30,682 bases of DNA from an uncultured Christensenellaceae bacterium (GTDB lineage Bacteria; Bacillota; Clostridia; Christensenellales; Borkfalkiaceae). The translations under genes were made by a program, and so were the position numbers. The stretch spans positions 1-30,682 of the forward strand of contig CAJUOI010000024.1 in the NCBI GenBank assembly GCA_910588615.1. Direction: 5' to 3'. The notes below the pieces were generated by a model. The model was given only the letters and a program-made list of their open reading frames with translations. It made no database searches and had not been told where the DNA came from. Below, one piece after another: positions 8,211-15,524 of this stretch. Each line of letters begins with the position of its first letter. The stretch's first letter is position 1.

Positions 8211-8962
8211 GCGCGCCACCTCACGATCAGATGATAGACAAGAGCGCACAGTCCTTCCAGAATAAATCCAAGCACGACGGTCAAAATCGTCAGCGCCAGA
8301 AGCTGGGGCATCTGCACGAAGGATTTCGCCTCCTGCATGAGCCCGCCGAGACTGCGGTAGGTGGAAGCGAGCACTTCGCCCGACACGGTGATTTTCAGCC
8401 CCATCGAAAAGATCCCGCCCGCCTGTTTCAGCACGGGCGGCGCCGCAAGCGGCAGATACATTTTAAAAATCCGCCGCCCCGTGCTCACGCGGAAGGCGCG
8501 CGCAAGGTCGCCGAAATTCTCCTCCGCGTCGTCGAGCGCGGCGAGCACGGCCGCGTACGTCGCAGGAAAGAGCACGAGCACGCTGACGACGACGGGCGCG
8601 AACGCGGGCGTCGTCCAGAGCAACAGCACGAGGATGATCGCCATCGTGGGCACGGTGCGAAGCACGGAAATCAAGGGCGCGAGAAAGGCGCGCACGCCCC
8701 GAAAGAGCCGCGCCGAAGCCGCAAGCAGCACGCCCGCAACAAGAGAAAAGACGAACGCGCAAAAAGTACGCAGCAGCGTGTTTCCAAACGCCCGCCAAAA
8801 GCTCCTGCCCGCAAGCAGTTTTCCCATTTCCTCAAAGGTTGCTCCGATGGAAGGAAGAACGTAGTCGTTCTTCACCCCGTAGTACATAGCGAGCCATAAG
8901 AGCCACAACAGTGCGACGGAAAGCAAGGAAAAGACGAAGTTTTTATCCAAACGTAATTTCAT
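8207..8962 (-). CDS. ABC importer permease (SsuC/TauC/ThiX-like)
   Basis: A 251-residue integral membrane protein with about six hydrophobic segments, beginning at ~10-30 (FSLLSVALLWLLWLAMYYGV). The EAA-type cytoplasmic loop lies near residues 145-175 (ALDDAEENFGDLARAFRVST...), where the permease contacts the ATPase. Length and layout fit the binding-protein-dependent transport inner-membrane family. The ATG at 8962 directly abuts the TAA of the binding protein, and the 3' end overlaps the ATPase by ATGA, so the three genes are translationally linked. Confidence 0.9.
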   Translation of the reverse strand: MKLRLDKNFVFSLLSVALLWLLWLAMYYGVKNDYVLPSIGATFEEMGKLLAGRSFWRAFGNTLLRTFCAFVFSLVAGVLLAASARLFRGVRAFLAPLISVLRTVPTMAIILVLLLWTTPAFAPVVVSVLVLFPATYAAVLAALDDAEENFGDLARAFRVSTGRRIFKMYLPLAAPPVLKQAGGIFSMGLKITVSGEVLASTYRSLGGLMQEAKSFVQMPQLLALTILTVVLGFILEGLCALVYHLIVRWRA

Positions 8963-10000
8963 TTACCCTAAAAAGTAGAACGCGTCCGAAACCGTGCTTG
9001 CCGCGTTGGGATTGACTGCGATGAGCTTACCGAGAAAATCATTTACCGCGTCCTTGCAGTCCTTCGCGCTTTCGTAGCGTACGGAACAGTTGGCAATGAC
9101 TGCCGCATTCAGGTTCTTGTCGTTGAACGCGGGCGCGAGCCCGTTCTCACGGGCGGAAGCAAGCAGAGACAGCACGTTCGCCGTTTCGGCAGTGGAAAGA
9201 TATTCCGCATTGCCCTCGAAATAGGATACGAGCTTGTCCGCCGACGCCCTGTCCTCTTCGAGGACACTCTTTTTCCCCACGAGCACCGCCTGCGGATAAC
9301 CCGCCTCGCCGCCGTAAAGAGCCTGCAAGTCGCCCGCAAGCCTGAACGGCATGGGCGAGCTCGCCGTCCCGTTGATTTTCGCCGTAACGGAAGGCTCGGG
9401 ACACAGATAGTAGTCGCACCCGTATGCGGGCGAAACGTTCGTAGCATCCGTGCCCATCTGTAACAAATTGACCTTGTCCGCCGCCTTTTCCGCCTGCAAA
9501 CTCTCTATCGTCTGATAGGGAATTTCGTACTGCGCAAGCACCGCTTGCAGCGTGAGCCCCGGCACGTTGGTCAGCTGCACCGCGCCCACCGTCTTGCCCG
9601 CGAGCGAGGAAAGATTGTCCCCCGTCAGAACGGCGTTCTCCCCCGTCGTCAAAAAGTAGAGGTTGCCGTGCGTTACCGTGCCGAGCATCCGATAGCTTTC
9701 GCCCGAGCCCAGAAGCTTGCTTGCAAGGTTTAAAGGCAGCACGCAGAAGTCCGCGGCGGGCTTTTCGCCCGTAACCTGCGCCTGCACCGCCGCCGACGAA
9801 ACGATACGATAATGAAACCGTCCGTTGCCGTTTTCGCGTAAGCCGTTCAACAGCGAAAGCGCGGGCGCGCCGTCGGGACAGTACACCGAATACTCGCGGA
9901 CCTTCTGCTTCGACCTGTCGTCTCTGCCGCAGCCTGCCGCCGCGCACACCGCTGCCGCACACACCGCCGCAGCCATTGCCAATTTCAATGCTTTGTACAT
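8963..10000 (-). CDS. ABC importer substrate-binding lipoprotein (NMT1/THI5-like)
   Basis: A 345-residue predicted lipoprotein starting at the ATG at 10000, with AGGAGA 7-8 nt upstream. A longer open frame begins at 10066 but runs into repeat-like DNA. The signal peptide MYKALKLAMAAAVCAAAVCA ends in a lipobox AAGC, so Cys26 or so is the anchor. The mature part has the NMT1/SsuA pattern: YCPDGAPALSLLNGL near the start, a ligand-cleft motif around AADFCVLPLNLASKLL, and GKTVGAVQLTNVPGLTLQAV in the middle. Such proteins capture taurine, sulfonates, nitrate or thiamine-pyrimidine precursors. Nothing here fixes the ligand. It is separated from the upstream TM1266 gene by 113 nt that hold a repeat copy. 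Confidence 0.87.
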   Translation of the reverse strand: MYKALKLAMAAAVCAAAVCAAAGCGRDDRSKQKVREYSVYCPDGAPALSLLNGLRENGNGRFHYRIVSSAAVQAQVTGEKPAADFCVLPLNLASKLLGSGESYRMLGTVTHGNLYFLTTGENAVLTGDNLSSLAGKTVGAVQLTNVPGLTLQAVLAQYEIPYQTIESLQAEKAADKVNLLQMGTDATNVSPAYGCDYYLCPEPSVTAKINGTASSPMPFRLAGDLQALYGGEAGYPQAVLVGKKSVLEEDRASADKLVSYFEGNAEYLSTAETANVLSLLASARENGLAPAFNDKNLNAAVIANCSVRYESAKDCKDAVNDFLGKLIAVNPNAASTVSDAFYFLG

Positions 10001-10057
10001 GATATTTTCTCCTGTTATGTTTTTTATTTTGCACAATCCTAACGCCAAGCGCGCACT

Positions 10058-10105
10058 TCCCGTCATTCCGAGACGCAGCCGAGGGTTGGCGTCCCCGAAG
10101 GAAAA
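10058..10105. repeat. Dispersed repeat copy upstream of the binding-protein gene
   Basis: The plus strand reads GTCATTCCGAGACGCAGCCG then AGGGTTGGCGTCC, matching the CATTCCGAGC end of the dispersed repeat family seen at 3748-3837 and 15525-15640. It fills most of the gap between the TM1266 gene and the transporter genes. Confidence 0.5.
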
Positions 10106-10113
10106 GGATAAAT

Positions 10114-10365
10114 TTACTTCTGTTTTCCGAACAACGTTTTTGCCGTTACGCCGTTGAGCGCGCCGATTTTCCCCGTCAGCGCGTTGATCACGCTCGGCGG
10201 CGCGTCCAACACCACGCAGATTACCGAAACATTCCGCTCCCTGTAAGGGATTCCCATTCTGCCCACGGCGTATTCGCCGTATTCCGAAAGGTACGCGTTT
10301 ATCTTTTCCGCCTCCTGCCTGTCCTCCGCCATAACCGACAATACCGCCAGCCTCTTTTCTTCCAT
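10114..10365 (-). CDS. TM1266-family 'iron-only hydrogenase system regulator' protein
   Basis: An 83-residue cytoplasmic protein. The pattern LAVLSVMAEDRQEAEKINAY, then YGEYAVGRMGIPYRERNVSV, then DAPPSVINALTGKIGALNGV matches the ACT-like TM1266 family, annotated as a putative [FeFe]-hydrogenase system regulator because members often sit by hydE/F/G. The start at 10365 follows AAAGGAG at 6 nt. No hydrogenase gene is in the window; the neighbours are an NMT1-type ABC importer on the same strand. The gene is first in the operon, directly behind a leader with a terminator. Its molecular function is not settled for the family. Confidence 0.85.
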   Translation of the reverse strand: MEEKRLAVLSVMAEDRQEAEKINAYLSEYGEYAVGRMGIPYRERNVSVICVVLDAPPSVINALTGKIGALNGVTAKTLFGKQK

Positions 10366-10398
10366 ATCAAACTCCTTTCTTTTTTAAAACCGTGAACG

Positions 10399-10432
10399 AA
10401 AAAATTCCCTCCGCCCGAACGGACGAAGGGAA
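10399..10432 (-). terminator. Leader terminator (attenuator) before the TM1266 gene
   Basis: Twelve-base arms, minus-strand TTCCCTTCGTCC and GGGCGGAGGGAA (10421-10432 and 10405-10416) with G-U pairs, around a 4-nt loop, then TTTTTT (10399-10404). It lies between promoter and gene, so it must be read through for the operon to be expressed. Confidence 0.75.
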
Positions 10433-10472
10433 AAGAACGCAACGAAGCTTGCGCGAAAATTCTTTCTTTCGT

Positions 10473-10504
10473 CCTTTGCGGTCAGGCTACCCTTTCCGTT
10501 CAGG
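10473..10504 (-). repeat. Imperfect tandem repeat in the leader RNA
   Basis: Minus-strand CCTGAACGGAAAGG (10491-10504) and CCTGACCGCAAAGG (10473-10486): 12 of 14 bases identical, 18-nt period. The second copy ends at the base where the antiterminator strand begins. This suggests a ligand- or protein-binding part of the leader. Confidence 0.6.
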
Positions 10505-10519
10505 TCAAATACCGATTCT

Positions 10520-10548
10520 ATTATACTGCGTACGTCAAAAAATAGCAA
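10520..10548 (-). promoter_or_regulatory. Promoter of the TM1266/ABC importer operon
   Basis: Minus-strand TTGCTA (10543-10548), 17-nt spacer, TATAAT (10520-10525). The predicted transcript begins near 10513 and passes through the leader terminator. Confidence 0.65.
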
Positions 10549-10584
10549 CCGAATAAAGCGGAAATTTTTCGTCATACTGCATTT

Positions 10585-10773
10585 ATGAAAACTTTTCGGA
10601 AAATTATGACTGCCGCTGCCCTCGCGCTCACCGTCGCTTGCGCAACGCTCCCCGCGGCTTGCTGCCGCAACAGTATTACCGATTTGCGCCGCCGCGCGGC
10701 AACGCAGGAGGAACAGGAACCGCTCGACCCCGATTTTTCGTACCGCGGGGAGGACGCCTCCGCCCTCGCGTAA
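10585..10773 (+). CDS. Small putative lipoprotein
   Basis: A 62-residue predicted product with a convincing signal peptide: basic MKTFRKIM, hydrophobic TAAALALTVACATL, then PAACC, a lipobox-like end although Pro at -3 is unusual. The mature part is short, acidic and Gln/Glu-rich and has no recognisable domain. It is divergent from the TM1266 operon and faces the suf operon. No clear Shine-Dalgarno sequence precedes the ATG, and any promoter would overlap the divergent one (TATACT at 10522-10527 with a poor -35). The signal peptide is the main argument that it is real. Confidence 0.4.
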   Translation: MKTFRKIMTAAALALTVACATLPAACCRNSITDLRRRAATQEEQEPLDPDFSYRGEDASALA

Positions 10774-10836
10774 AGCGTGCGGCTTTTCTCATGCCTCCCA
10801 CGCGTAAAGGGAGCCGGATGCGAATCGGTACAAGCC

Positions 10837-11757
10837 TCAGCTCAAGAAGCCCTTGATGATCGTCTCTTCGGCTTGCTTTTCATCCAGACCGAGGCTCATC
10901 AGCTTGGTAAGCTGCTCGCCCGCAATTTTGCCGATTGCCGCCTCGTGAATAAGTTCGGCGTTGACGTCGTTCGCCGCAAGCGAGGGAACGGCGGTAACCG
11001 CAGCCCCGTCCATGATGATCGCGTCGCACTCGGTGTGCCCGCGGCTCGGGGCGTTGCCGTTGATAAAGGAAACGAATTTCTGTACGGATCTTTCCGACGC
11101 AACCGAACGGGACACCACGTCCGCTGCCGCCCCCGCCCCGTTTAAATCGACGGTGAAAGAGGTTTCGGCGCGCTGGCTTCCGTGCGTGTAAATCTTCTCG
11201 CGCACGACGAGCTGCGCCCCCGCTTTCAGCTCCGCCCTGGTGGAACGCATGGTGCTGTCAACCCCCTTGATCTGCGTCGTTTCCATATCCAGATACGCGT
11301 CCTCGGCAAGATACAACACGCTTGCGGGATTCATGATATTTTTGCCGTTTCCGTCGCCGTCGGCGTAGTGCCGCTCCACGTACTTCACCCGCGCGCCCCG
11401 CGCGATATGGAAGGTATGCACGCCGCTGTGCTCGCTGTCCGAAAGCCCGCAGTTGTGGATACCGCACCCCGCGATAATCGTTACGTCCGCGCCCTCGCCC
11501 ACGTAAAAGTCGTTGTACACCGTTTCGCGGTAATCGCTCTTGGTGATAACGACGGGAATATGCACGCTCTCGCCCCGCGTGCCCGCCGATACGAAGATGT
11601 CGATGCCCGTCTTGCCGTCCGTTCTGTTTTCGATCCTGATATTTTCGGTGCTTCTGCGCCCGTCGCCCGCGCCGTCCTTGCGGATATTGTACGCCCCGTC
11701 GGGCAGCTTATGCAGTTCCGCTACCTTTTCCAACAGCATTCTTTCGATTTCGTCCAT
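10837..11757 (-). CDS. sufD: SufB/SufD-family Fe-S cluster assembly scaffold protein
   Basis: A 306-residue protein of the SufB/SufD beta-helix family, shorter than full SufB (about 470). Typical stretches are GADVTIIAGCGIHNCG (~85-105), HYADGDGNGKNIMNP (~130-145) and the C-terminal family signature SRGHTECDAIIMDGA...ELIHEAAIGKIAGEQL (~236-285), with a late Glu/His pair. It works with SufC as a membrane-free ATP-driven Fe-S scaffold. Together the pair resembles the minimal SufBC/SmsCB systems of anaerobes, as no sufS, sufU or second sufB lies nearby. The ATG at 11757 overlaps the sufC stop (TGATG) with GGAGGGG upstream; GTG at 11760 is an alternative. No clear terminator follows. Confidence 0.85.
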   Translation of the reverse strand: MDEIERMLLEKVAELHKLPDGAYNIRKDGAGDGRRSTENIRIENRTDGKTGIDIFVSAGTRGESVHIPVVITKSDYRETVYNDFYVGEGADVTIIAGCGIHNCGLSDSEHSGVHTFHIARGARVKYVERHYADGDGNGKNIMNPASVLYLAEDAYLDMETTQIKGVDSTMRSTRAELKAGAQLVVREKIYTHGSQRAETSFTVDLNGAGAAADVVSRSVASERSVQKFVSFINGNAPSRGHTECDAIIMDGAAVTAVPSLAANDVNAELIHEAAIGKIAGEQLTKLMSLGLDEKQAEETIIKGFLS

Positions 11758-12470
11758 CACTTCCCCTCCGTAAGCGCCGAGCAGACGCGACCGTTCATCA
11801 GCGTGGGCAGAATATCCTCTCCCCTGCCTTCGCTCTCCACTTTGCCGCCCTTGACGACAATGATCTTATCCGCAATTTGCAGAATGCGTTCCTGATGCGA
11901 AATAATGAGAATGCTGCCCCCCGCGCGCTCGTACAGCTTCTCGAACACCTTGATAAGGCTCTGGAAGCTCCACAGATCGATGCCCGCCTCCGGCTCGTCG
12001 AACACGGTGAGCGGCGTCTGCCGCGCGAGCACGGTGGCGATCTCGATGCGTTTGAGCTCCCCGCCCGAAAGGGACGCATTGACCTCTCTGTCGATGTAGT
12101 CGCGCGCACACAGCCCCACCTCCGAAAGGTAGGCGCACGCCGCGCCGACGGAAATCTTTTTGCCCGAGGCAATGGAGATCAAGTCCTTTACCGTAATTCC
12201 TTTAAAGCGCACCGGTTGCTGAAAGGCGTAGGAAATGCCCGCCCGCGCGCGCTCGGTAACGCCGAAATCCGTTACGTCCTTTCCGTTGAAATATATTTTT
12301 CCGCTCGTCGGCTTTAACACGCCCGCAATGATTTTTGCAAGCGTGCTCTTACCGCTGCCGTTAGGTCCGGTTACGGCAACAAAGCGGGCGTCGATTTTCA
12401 GCGACACGTCGTCGAGTATTCTTTTCGTTCCGTCCTCCGCTTCGAACGAAACGTTTTTCAGCTCAAGCAT
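11757..12470 (-). CDS. sufC: SufC-type ABC ATPase of Fe-S cluster assembly
   Basis: A 237-residue cytoplasmic ABC ATPase. It has Walker A GPNGSGKST (~35-43), Q-loop with YAFQQPVRFKGITV typical of SufC, signature LSGGELKRIEIA, Walker B with TVFDEPEAGIDL and the H-loop IISHQER. SufC drives conformational change in SufB/D during cluster assembly and does not transport anything. The ATG at 12470 follows GGAGGAGACAA. A longer open frame reaches 12938 but only runs antisense-free through the promoter and the neighbouring gene, so it is rejected. The promoter is at 12508-12536 and the gene is coupled to sufD. Confidence 0.92.
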   Translation of the reverse strand: MLELKNVSFEAEDGTKRILDDVSLKIDARFVAVTGPNGSGKSTLAKIIAGVLKPTSGKIYFNGKDVTDFGVTERARAGISYAFQQPVRFKGITVKDLISIASGKKISVGAACAYLSEVGLCARDYIDREVNASLSGGELKRIEIATVLARQTPLTVFDEPEAGIDLWSFQSLIKVFEKLYERAGGSILIISHQERILQIADKIIVVKGGKVESEGRGEDILPTLMNGRVCSALTEGK

Positions 12471-12507
12471 TTGTCTCCTCCGTACAAGCCGTATTTCACT
12501 CCGCCTT

Positions 12508-12536
12508 ATTATAGCACGGTTCCCGCAAAAAGTAAA
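12508..12536 (-). promoter_or_regulatory. Promoter of the sufC-sufD operon
   Basis: Minus-strand TTTACT (12531-12536), 17-nt spacer, TATAAT (12508-12513), with a leader of about 30 nt before the sufC ATG. Confidence 0.65.
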
Positions 12537-12574
12537 CTTATTTTCAATATTCTCTTTGCCGCAGTACGACGCAT

Positions 12575-12601
12575 AAAAATCCCCCCGACGCGATCGGGGG
12601 G
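12575..12601 (-). terminator. Intrinsic terminator after the membrane-anchored protein gene
   Basis: Eight-base arms CCCCCCGA (12581-12588) and TCGGGGGG (12594-12601) with a 5-nt loop. On the minus strand ATTTTTA follows. It lies 22 nt beyond the stop at 12623 and ends the response-regulator/kinase operon before the suf promoter. Confidence 0.85.
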
Positions 12602-12622
12602 GGGCAAACTTTCTTCCGAAAA

Positions 12623-14044
12623 TCATTTCTTCTTTTTCTTCGACATACTCATTACGATAACCGCCGTAACGGTTGCGGCGATGATCGCAATCACCGACAG
12701 CGACACAAGCACGACCGTAAGTCGGGACGCCAGAATGCCGTTGCCGAACGGACCGTAATTTTCGCCCGCGTCCCCCGATTCCGCCAATACGAACGTCAGC
12801 TCGCCCTGCGGCAGGCTGTTGCGGCTGAACGTGTAGCGTCTCGTTCCCTCCGCGTTCTGTTCTATGAAGTCCAACGAGCTGCGCGTCAGTTGATAGGGCG
12901 TTTCGATTACGATTTCGATGGACTTGAAATCCGCCCACTTCTGCGCGGGGGACAGCAGATACGAATATTCGTAGCGCGGCGTCTTCCCCTCGATCGTGGG
13001 ATAAATGGGCGCGGTAACGCAGTTGTTCACCCTGCCGCCCGCGACAATTTCCAGCTCGTACTCATACCAGCGCATCAAATCCTTTTCATCCAATCTGTCG
13101 CCCGACGTGATGCTGACGGGCGCGCTTCTGCAATCGAGCATATCGACGAACGCATTGTAATAATCGGTTTCGCTCACGCCGCAGGTTTCGTCCCTGTCTT
13201 TCAGGGCAAACTCTTCGAAGGAAACGGGCTCGCCCGACACCGCCGCGTACGCGCCGCTCTGCACCGCGCCCGCCTCGTCCAAGAGAACGACGTCGCGCAC
13301 GGAAACGGGTTCGCCGACGCCGTAAAAGCATATCGTCTGCTTGCCCTCGTCTTTGTCGCAGAAGCTATATTCCGCCTTGGAATACCCGTTGGAAAAACAG
13401 GACGTAACTCGGGTGCGGTGCTCGTCGGCAAAGATGATTTTGGATTTTTGGGGATTGAAGTCGAAGATGAAATACAGCTTTCCCGCAAAAGAGCGATGCG
13501 GCAGGGTTACGTGGCAGGTATAAGGCGTTACCTTCATATCTTCCCGATAGAAGGATCCCGTGCGCTTCTCCTCCGAAATGCGTTTGATTTCGCCCTCCAT
13601 CTCGAACCCGCGGTCGGCGTTATAGGTGTAGCGCACGGAACACGCCGTAGCCTCGTCGTTCAGCGTAACGATTGAATTTTGCGCCTCCTCCTTCCCGTCG
13701 GCGTAATCGGGCAGCTCGCCGTACGGGAATAAAAGCGTCATGGAAACGTCGTACTCTTCGGGATTGTAAAACGTATAGTCCGCTTTCACCTTTGCGTCGT
13801 AGGAAAATGCTTCCGCCTCCGCCGGAACGACCTTGGGAAAATGCGGTATATTCAGCGTTAAAACCTCTTTTTCCACCACGACGGAGCACTGCTCCCCGCG
13901 GCACACCAGCCCCGAGGCATCCACGCCCTGCCAGTAGGGCGGCGCAGAATTCGCCTTTGCCTTTAACATACGCGGATAGCCTGCGGCAATTGCCGCAAAC
14001 GGTACCGTACAGAATAAAAATCCGATCGTCTTACGATTTACCAT
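12623..14044 (-). CDS. Membrane-anchored extracytoplasmic protein of unknown function
   Basis: A 473-residue protein I do not recognise. It has an N-terminal hydrophobic segment (IGFLFCTVPFAAIAAGYP, ~7-24), a long polar region with beta-rich character, and one C-terminal membrane helix (~440-467) ending in SMSKKKKK. This gives a type I topology with the bulk outside and a basic stop-transfer tail inside. There are several cysteines but no catalytic motif I can name. The segment YTFYNPEEYDVSMTLLFPYG (~91-110) is a possible family hallmark. The ATG at 14044 overlaps the kinase gene by 14 nt, so it is the third gene of the response-regulator/kinase operon. It could be a sensor accessory or the effector of that system. 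Confidence 0.75.
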   Translation of the reverse strand: MVNRKTIGFLFCTVPFAAIAAGYPRMLKAKANSAPPYWQGVDASGLVCRGEQCSVVVEKEVLTLNIPHFPKVVPAEAEAFSYDAKVKADYTFYNPEEYDVSMTLLFPYGELPDYADGKEEAQNSIVTLNDEATACSVRYTYNADRGFEMEGEIKRISEEKRTGSFYREDMKVTPYTCHVTLPHRSFAGKLYFIFDFNPQKSKIIFADEHRTRVTSCFSNGYSKAEYSFCDKDEGKQTICFYGVGEPVSVRDVVLLDEAGAVQSGAYAAVSGEPVSFEEFALKDRDETCGVSETDYYNAFVDMLDCRSAPVSITSGDRLDEKDLMRWYEYELEIVAGGRVNNCVTAPIYPTIEGKTPRYEYSYLLSPAQKWADFKSIEIVIETPYQLTRSSLDFIEQNAEGTRRYTFSRNSLPQGELTFVLAESGDAGENYGPFGNGILASRLTVVLVSLSVIAIIAATVTAVIVMSMSKKKKK

Positions 14045-15497
14045 TTAAGCCACTCCCTTGTTCTTTCTCTTCGGGCGGGGGCAAAAACTCCGCCCAAAAG
14101 CGGCTTCCCTTCCCCTCTTGCGATTCCACGCCGAACGGATAGCCGTGCGCAGTCAAAATTCCTTTTACGATGGAAAGCCCCAATCCGGTTCCCTTTACGG
14201 GACGCTTGTGCGTTTCCGAGGAACGGTAATATCTGTCCCAGATCGTGGGGATCTCCTCCTCGGAAATTCCCTGTCCCGTATCGACGACCTCAAAGCGGGA
14301 ATTTTCTCCGCGGCGGAAAAGACGCACGGTTACGCGCTTATCCTCTCCCGTGTAGTTGATTGCATTGCCGATAAGATTATACAATACCTCGTCGATGCGG
14401 TCGCGGTTTGCAAGCGTATACAACCCCTCTTCAACCTCCGTTTCGATTCGGTAGCCGTTTGTTTCGCGCAGATAATCGAAGCGGTTTGCAACGCGGTACA
14501 CCTCTTCAGACAGGTTGAACACCGTCCTGTCGCCCGCGCCGAAACCCGCCTGTATCTTGGACAGATCCAAAACGTCGGCGACAAGCGCCGCCAAGCGGTC
14601 GCTTTCGTCGATGATGACCTTTGCGTGCGCCTCGCGCTTTTCCTTATCGTCGCCCGAAATTTCGAGGATCATCGACGCGTACGCCTTGATCATGGTAAGC
14701 GGCGTTTTAAAGTCGTGCGAAACGTTGGCGATCAGTTCCTTCTGCATACGGTCGGTGCGCGAAATTTCCTGCCGCGCGTATTCGAGCGCGTCCGAAAGCT
14801 CGTTGATCTCCCGACAGAAATAGTTCGCCTTCAAGTTCAGCGAATAATCGCCCCGTGCCAGCGCCTTCGCTTGCTCCGTAACCTCGAATACGGGCTTGGT
14901 TACGAGCATGGCGACAAATCCGCTCGCAACGAACGCCAACACGCCCGCCGCCAGCGCCGTCGACAGCGAGATGATCCCCATGCTCGATTCGAACTCCTGC
15001 ACGGGGGCGAGCGAGCCCGTTACATAGAGGTAACAGCTCTGCCCGTCTATCGTCAGCTGCGAAGCGCGGGCGACGCTGTCGCCCGAGGAAATCACGATCG
15101 GTCCGTCCGCATCTTCAAACTGCTCGCGCAAGATCTCGGCAAGCGTGGGAAAGCTCTTCTGTTCGGTAAATTCGGAGAGCAGGTTCTGTCCGTCCACGTC
15201 GATCAGATAGCCGCTGACTCCGTACGAGTTAAACAGCGTAAACACCGCCTTGCCCGCGGAATTGATATTGTAATCGTTTTCGGCAAGCTTCGCCTCCACC
15301 GCGGCGGCAGCCGCCCCGAGATTGTCCACCGTCTGTTTTCGGTACTGCCTGTCGATAAGTACGTTTAAAACGACCATGAACAACAGCACGATTACGATGG
15401 CAAACAGCGAAAAAACAAACCACAAAATGAGATTCAGCCCTCTGCCCAATCCCGATTTCAGACGTCCGTTACGTTTTTTTTCGCTCTTCTCTTTCAC
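14031..15497 (-). CDS. Membrane sensor histidine kinase (HAMP, HisKA, HATPase_c)
   Basis: A 488-residue sensor kinase. It has TM1 (~20-46), an extracytoplasmic sensor region of about 120 residues and TM2 near 160-185, followed by a HAMP segment. The HisKA motif VSHDFKTPLTMIKAY carries the phospho-acceptor His. The ATPase has N-box LYNLIGNAINYT, G1 DTGQGIS and G2 GTGLGLSIV. The GTG at 15497 is chosen as start because AAGGAG lies 4-5 nt upstream. The open frame extends to 15563, but that extension is repeat-derived sequence (FVRNDR). It pairs with the upstream OmpR-type regulator. The stimulus is unknown, and the co-operonic extracytoplasmic protein may take part. Confidence 0.9.
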   Translation of the reverse strand: MKEKSEKKRNGRLKSGLGRGLNLILWFVFSLFAIVIVLLFMVVLNVLIDRQYRKQTVDNLGAAAAAVEAKLAENDYNINSAGKAVFTLFNSYGVSGYLIDVDGQNLLSEFTEQKSFPTLAEILREQFEDADGPIVISSGDSVARASQLTIDGQSCYLYVTGSLAPVQEFESSMGIISLSTALAAGVLAFVASGFVAMLVTKPVFEVTEQAKALARGDYSLNLKANYFCREINELSDALEYARQEISRTDRMQKELIANVSHDFKTPLTMIKAYASMILEISGDDKEKREAHAKVIIDESDRLAALVADVLDLSKIQAGFGAGDRTVFNLSEEVYRVANRFDYLRETNGYRIETEVEEGLYTLANRDRIDEVLYNLIGNAINYTGEDKRVTVRLFRRGENSRFEVVDTGQGISEEEIPTIWDRYYRSSETHKRPVKGTGLGLSIVKGILTAHGYPFGVESQEGKGSRFWAEFLPPPEEKEQGSGLNGKS

Positions 15498-15524
15498 GCG
15501 ACTCCTTATCAGATGCGGTCCGTT

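Larger units (their letters stand above)
10366..10513 (-). ncRNA. Structured leader with antiterminator/terminator switch (candidate riboswitch or attenuator)
   Basis: The predicted RNA starts near 10513 and runs into the TM1266 gene. A GC-rich hairpin followed by U6 (10399-10432) lies about 35 nt before the ATG. The 5' arm of this hairpin contains the bases opposite 10421-10427 (minus TTCGTCC). These can instead pair exactly with minus GGACGAA at 10468-10474, enclosing a small hairpin CGCAA...TTGCG. The two folds exclude each other, as in transcription attenuators. Upstream of the switch lies an imperfect tandem repeat (10473-10504), probably part of the sensor. I could not match it to TPP, SAM, c-di-GMP-I, ykkC, cobalamin or glycine riboswitch consensus from memory. 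Confidence 0.55.

Noticed and set aside
10399..10513. TPP riboswitch upstream of the NMT1-type importer operon
   Set aside because: CCTGA occurs, but the required CUGAGA-type motif and the conserved pyrophosphate-sensor helices are not visible.
12471..12938. Upstream extension of SufC
   Set aside because: It would include the suf promoter and terminator region and part of the neighbouring gene; the ATG at 12470 has GGAGGAG.
14058..15368. A 436-codon plus-strand open frame opposite the histidine kinase
   Set aside because: No motif, no ribosome-binding site, and the kinase motifs on the other strand are complete.
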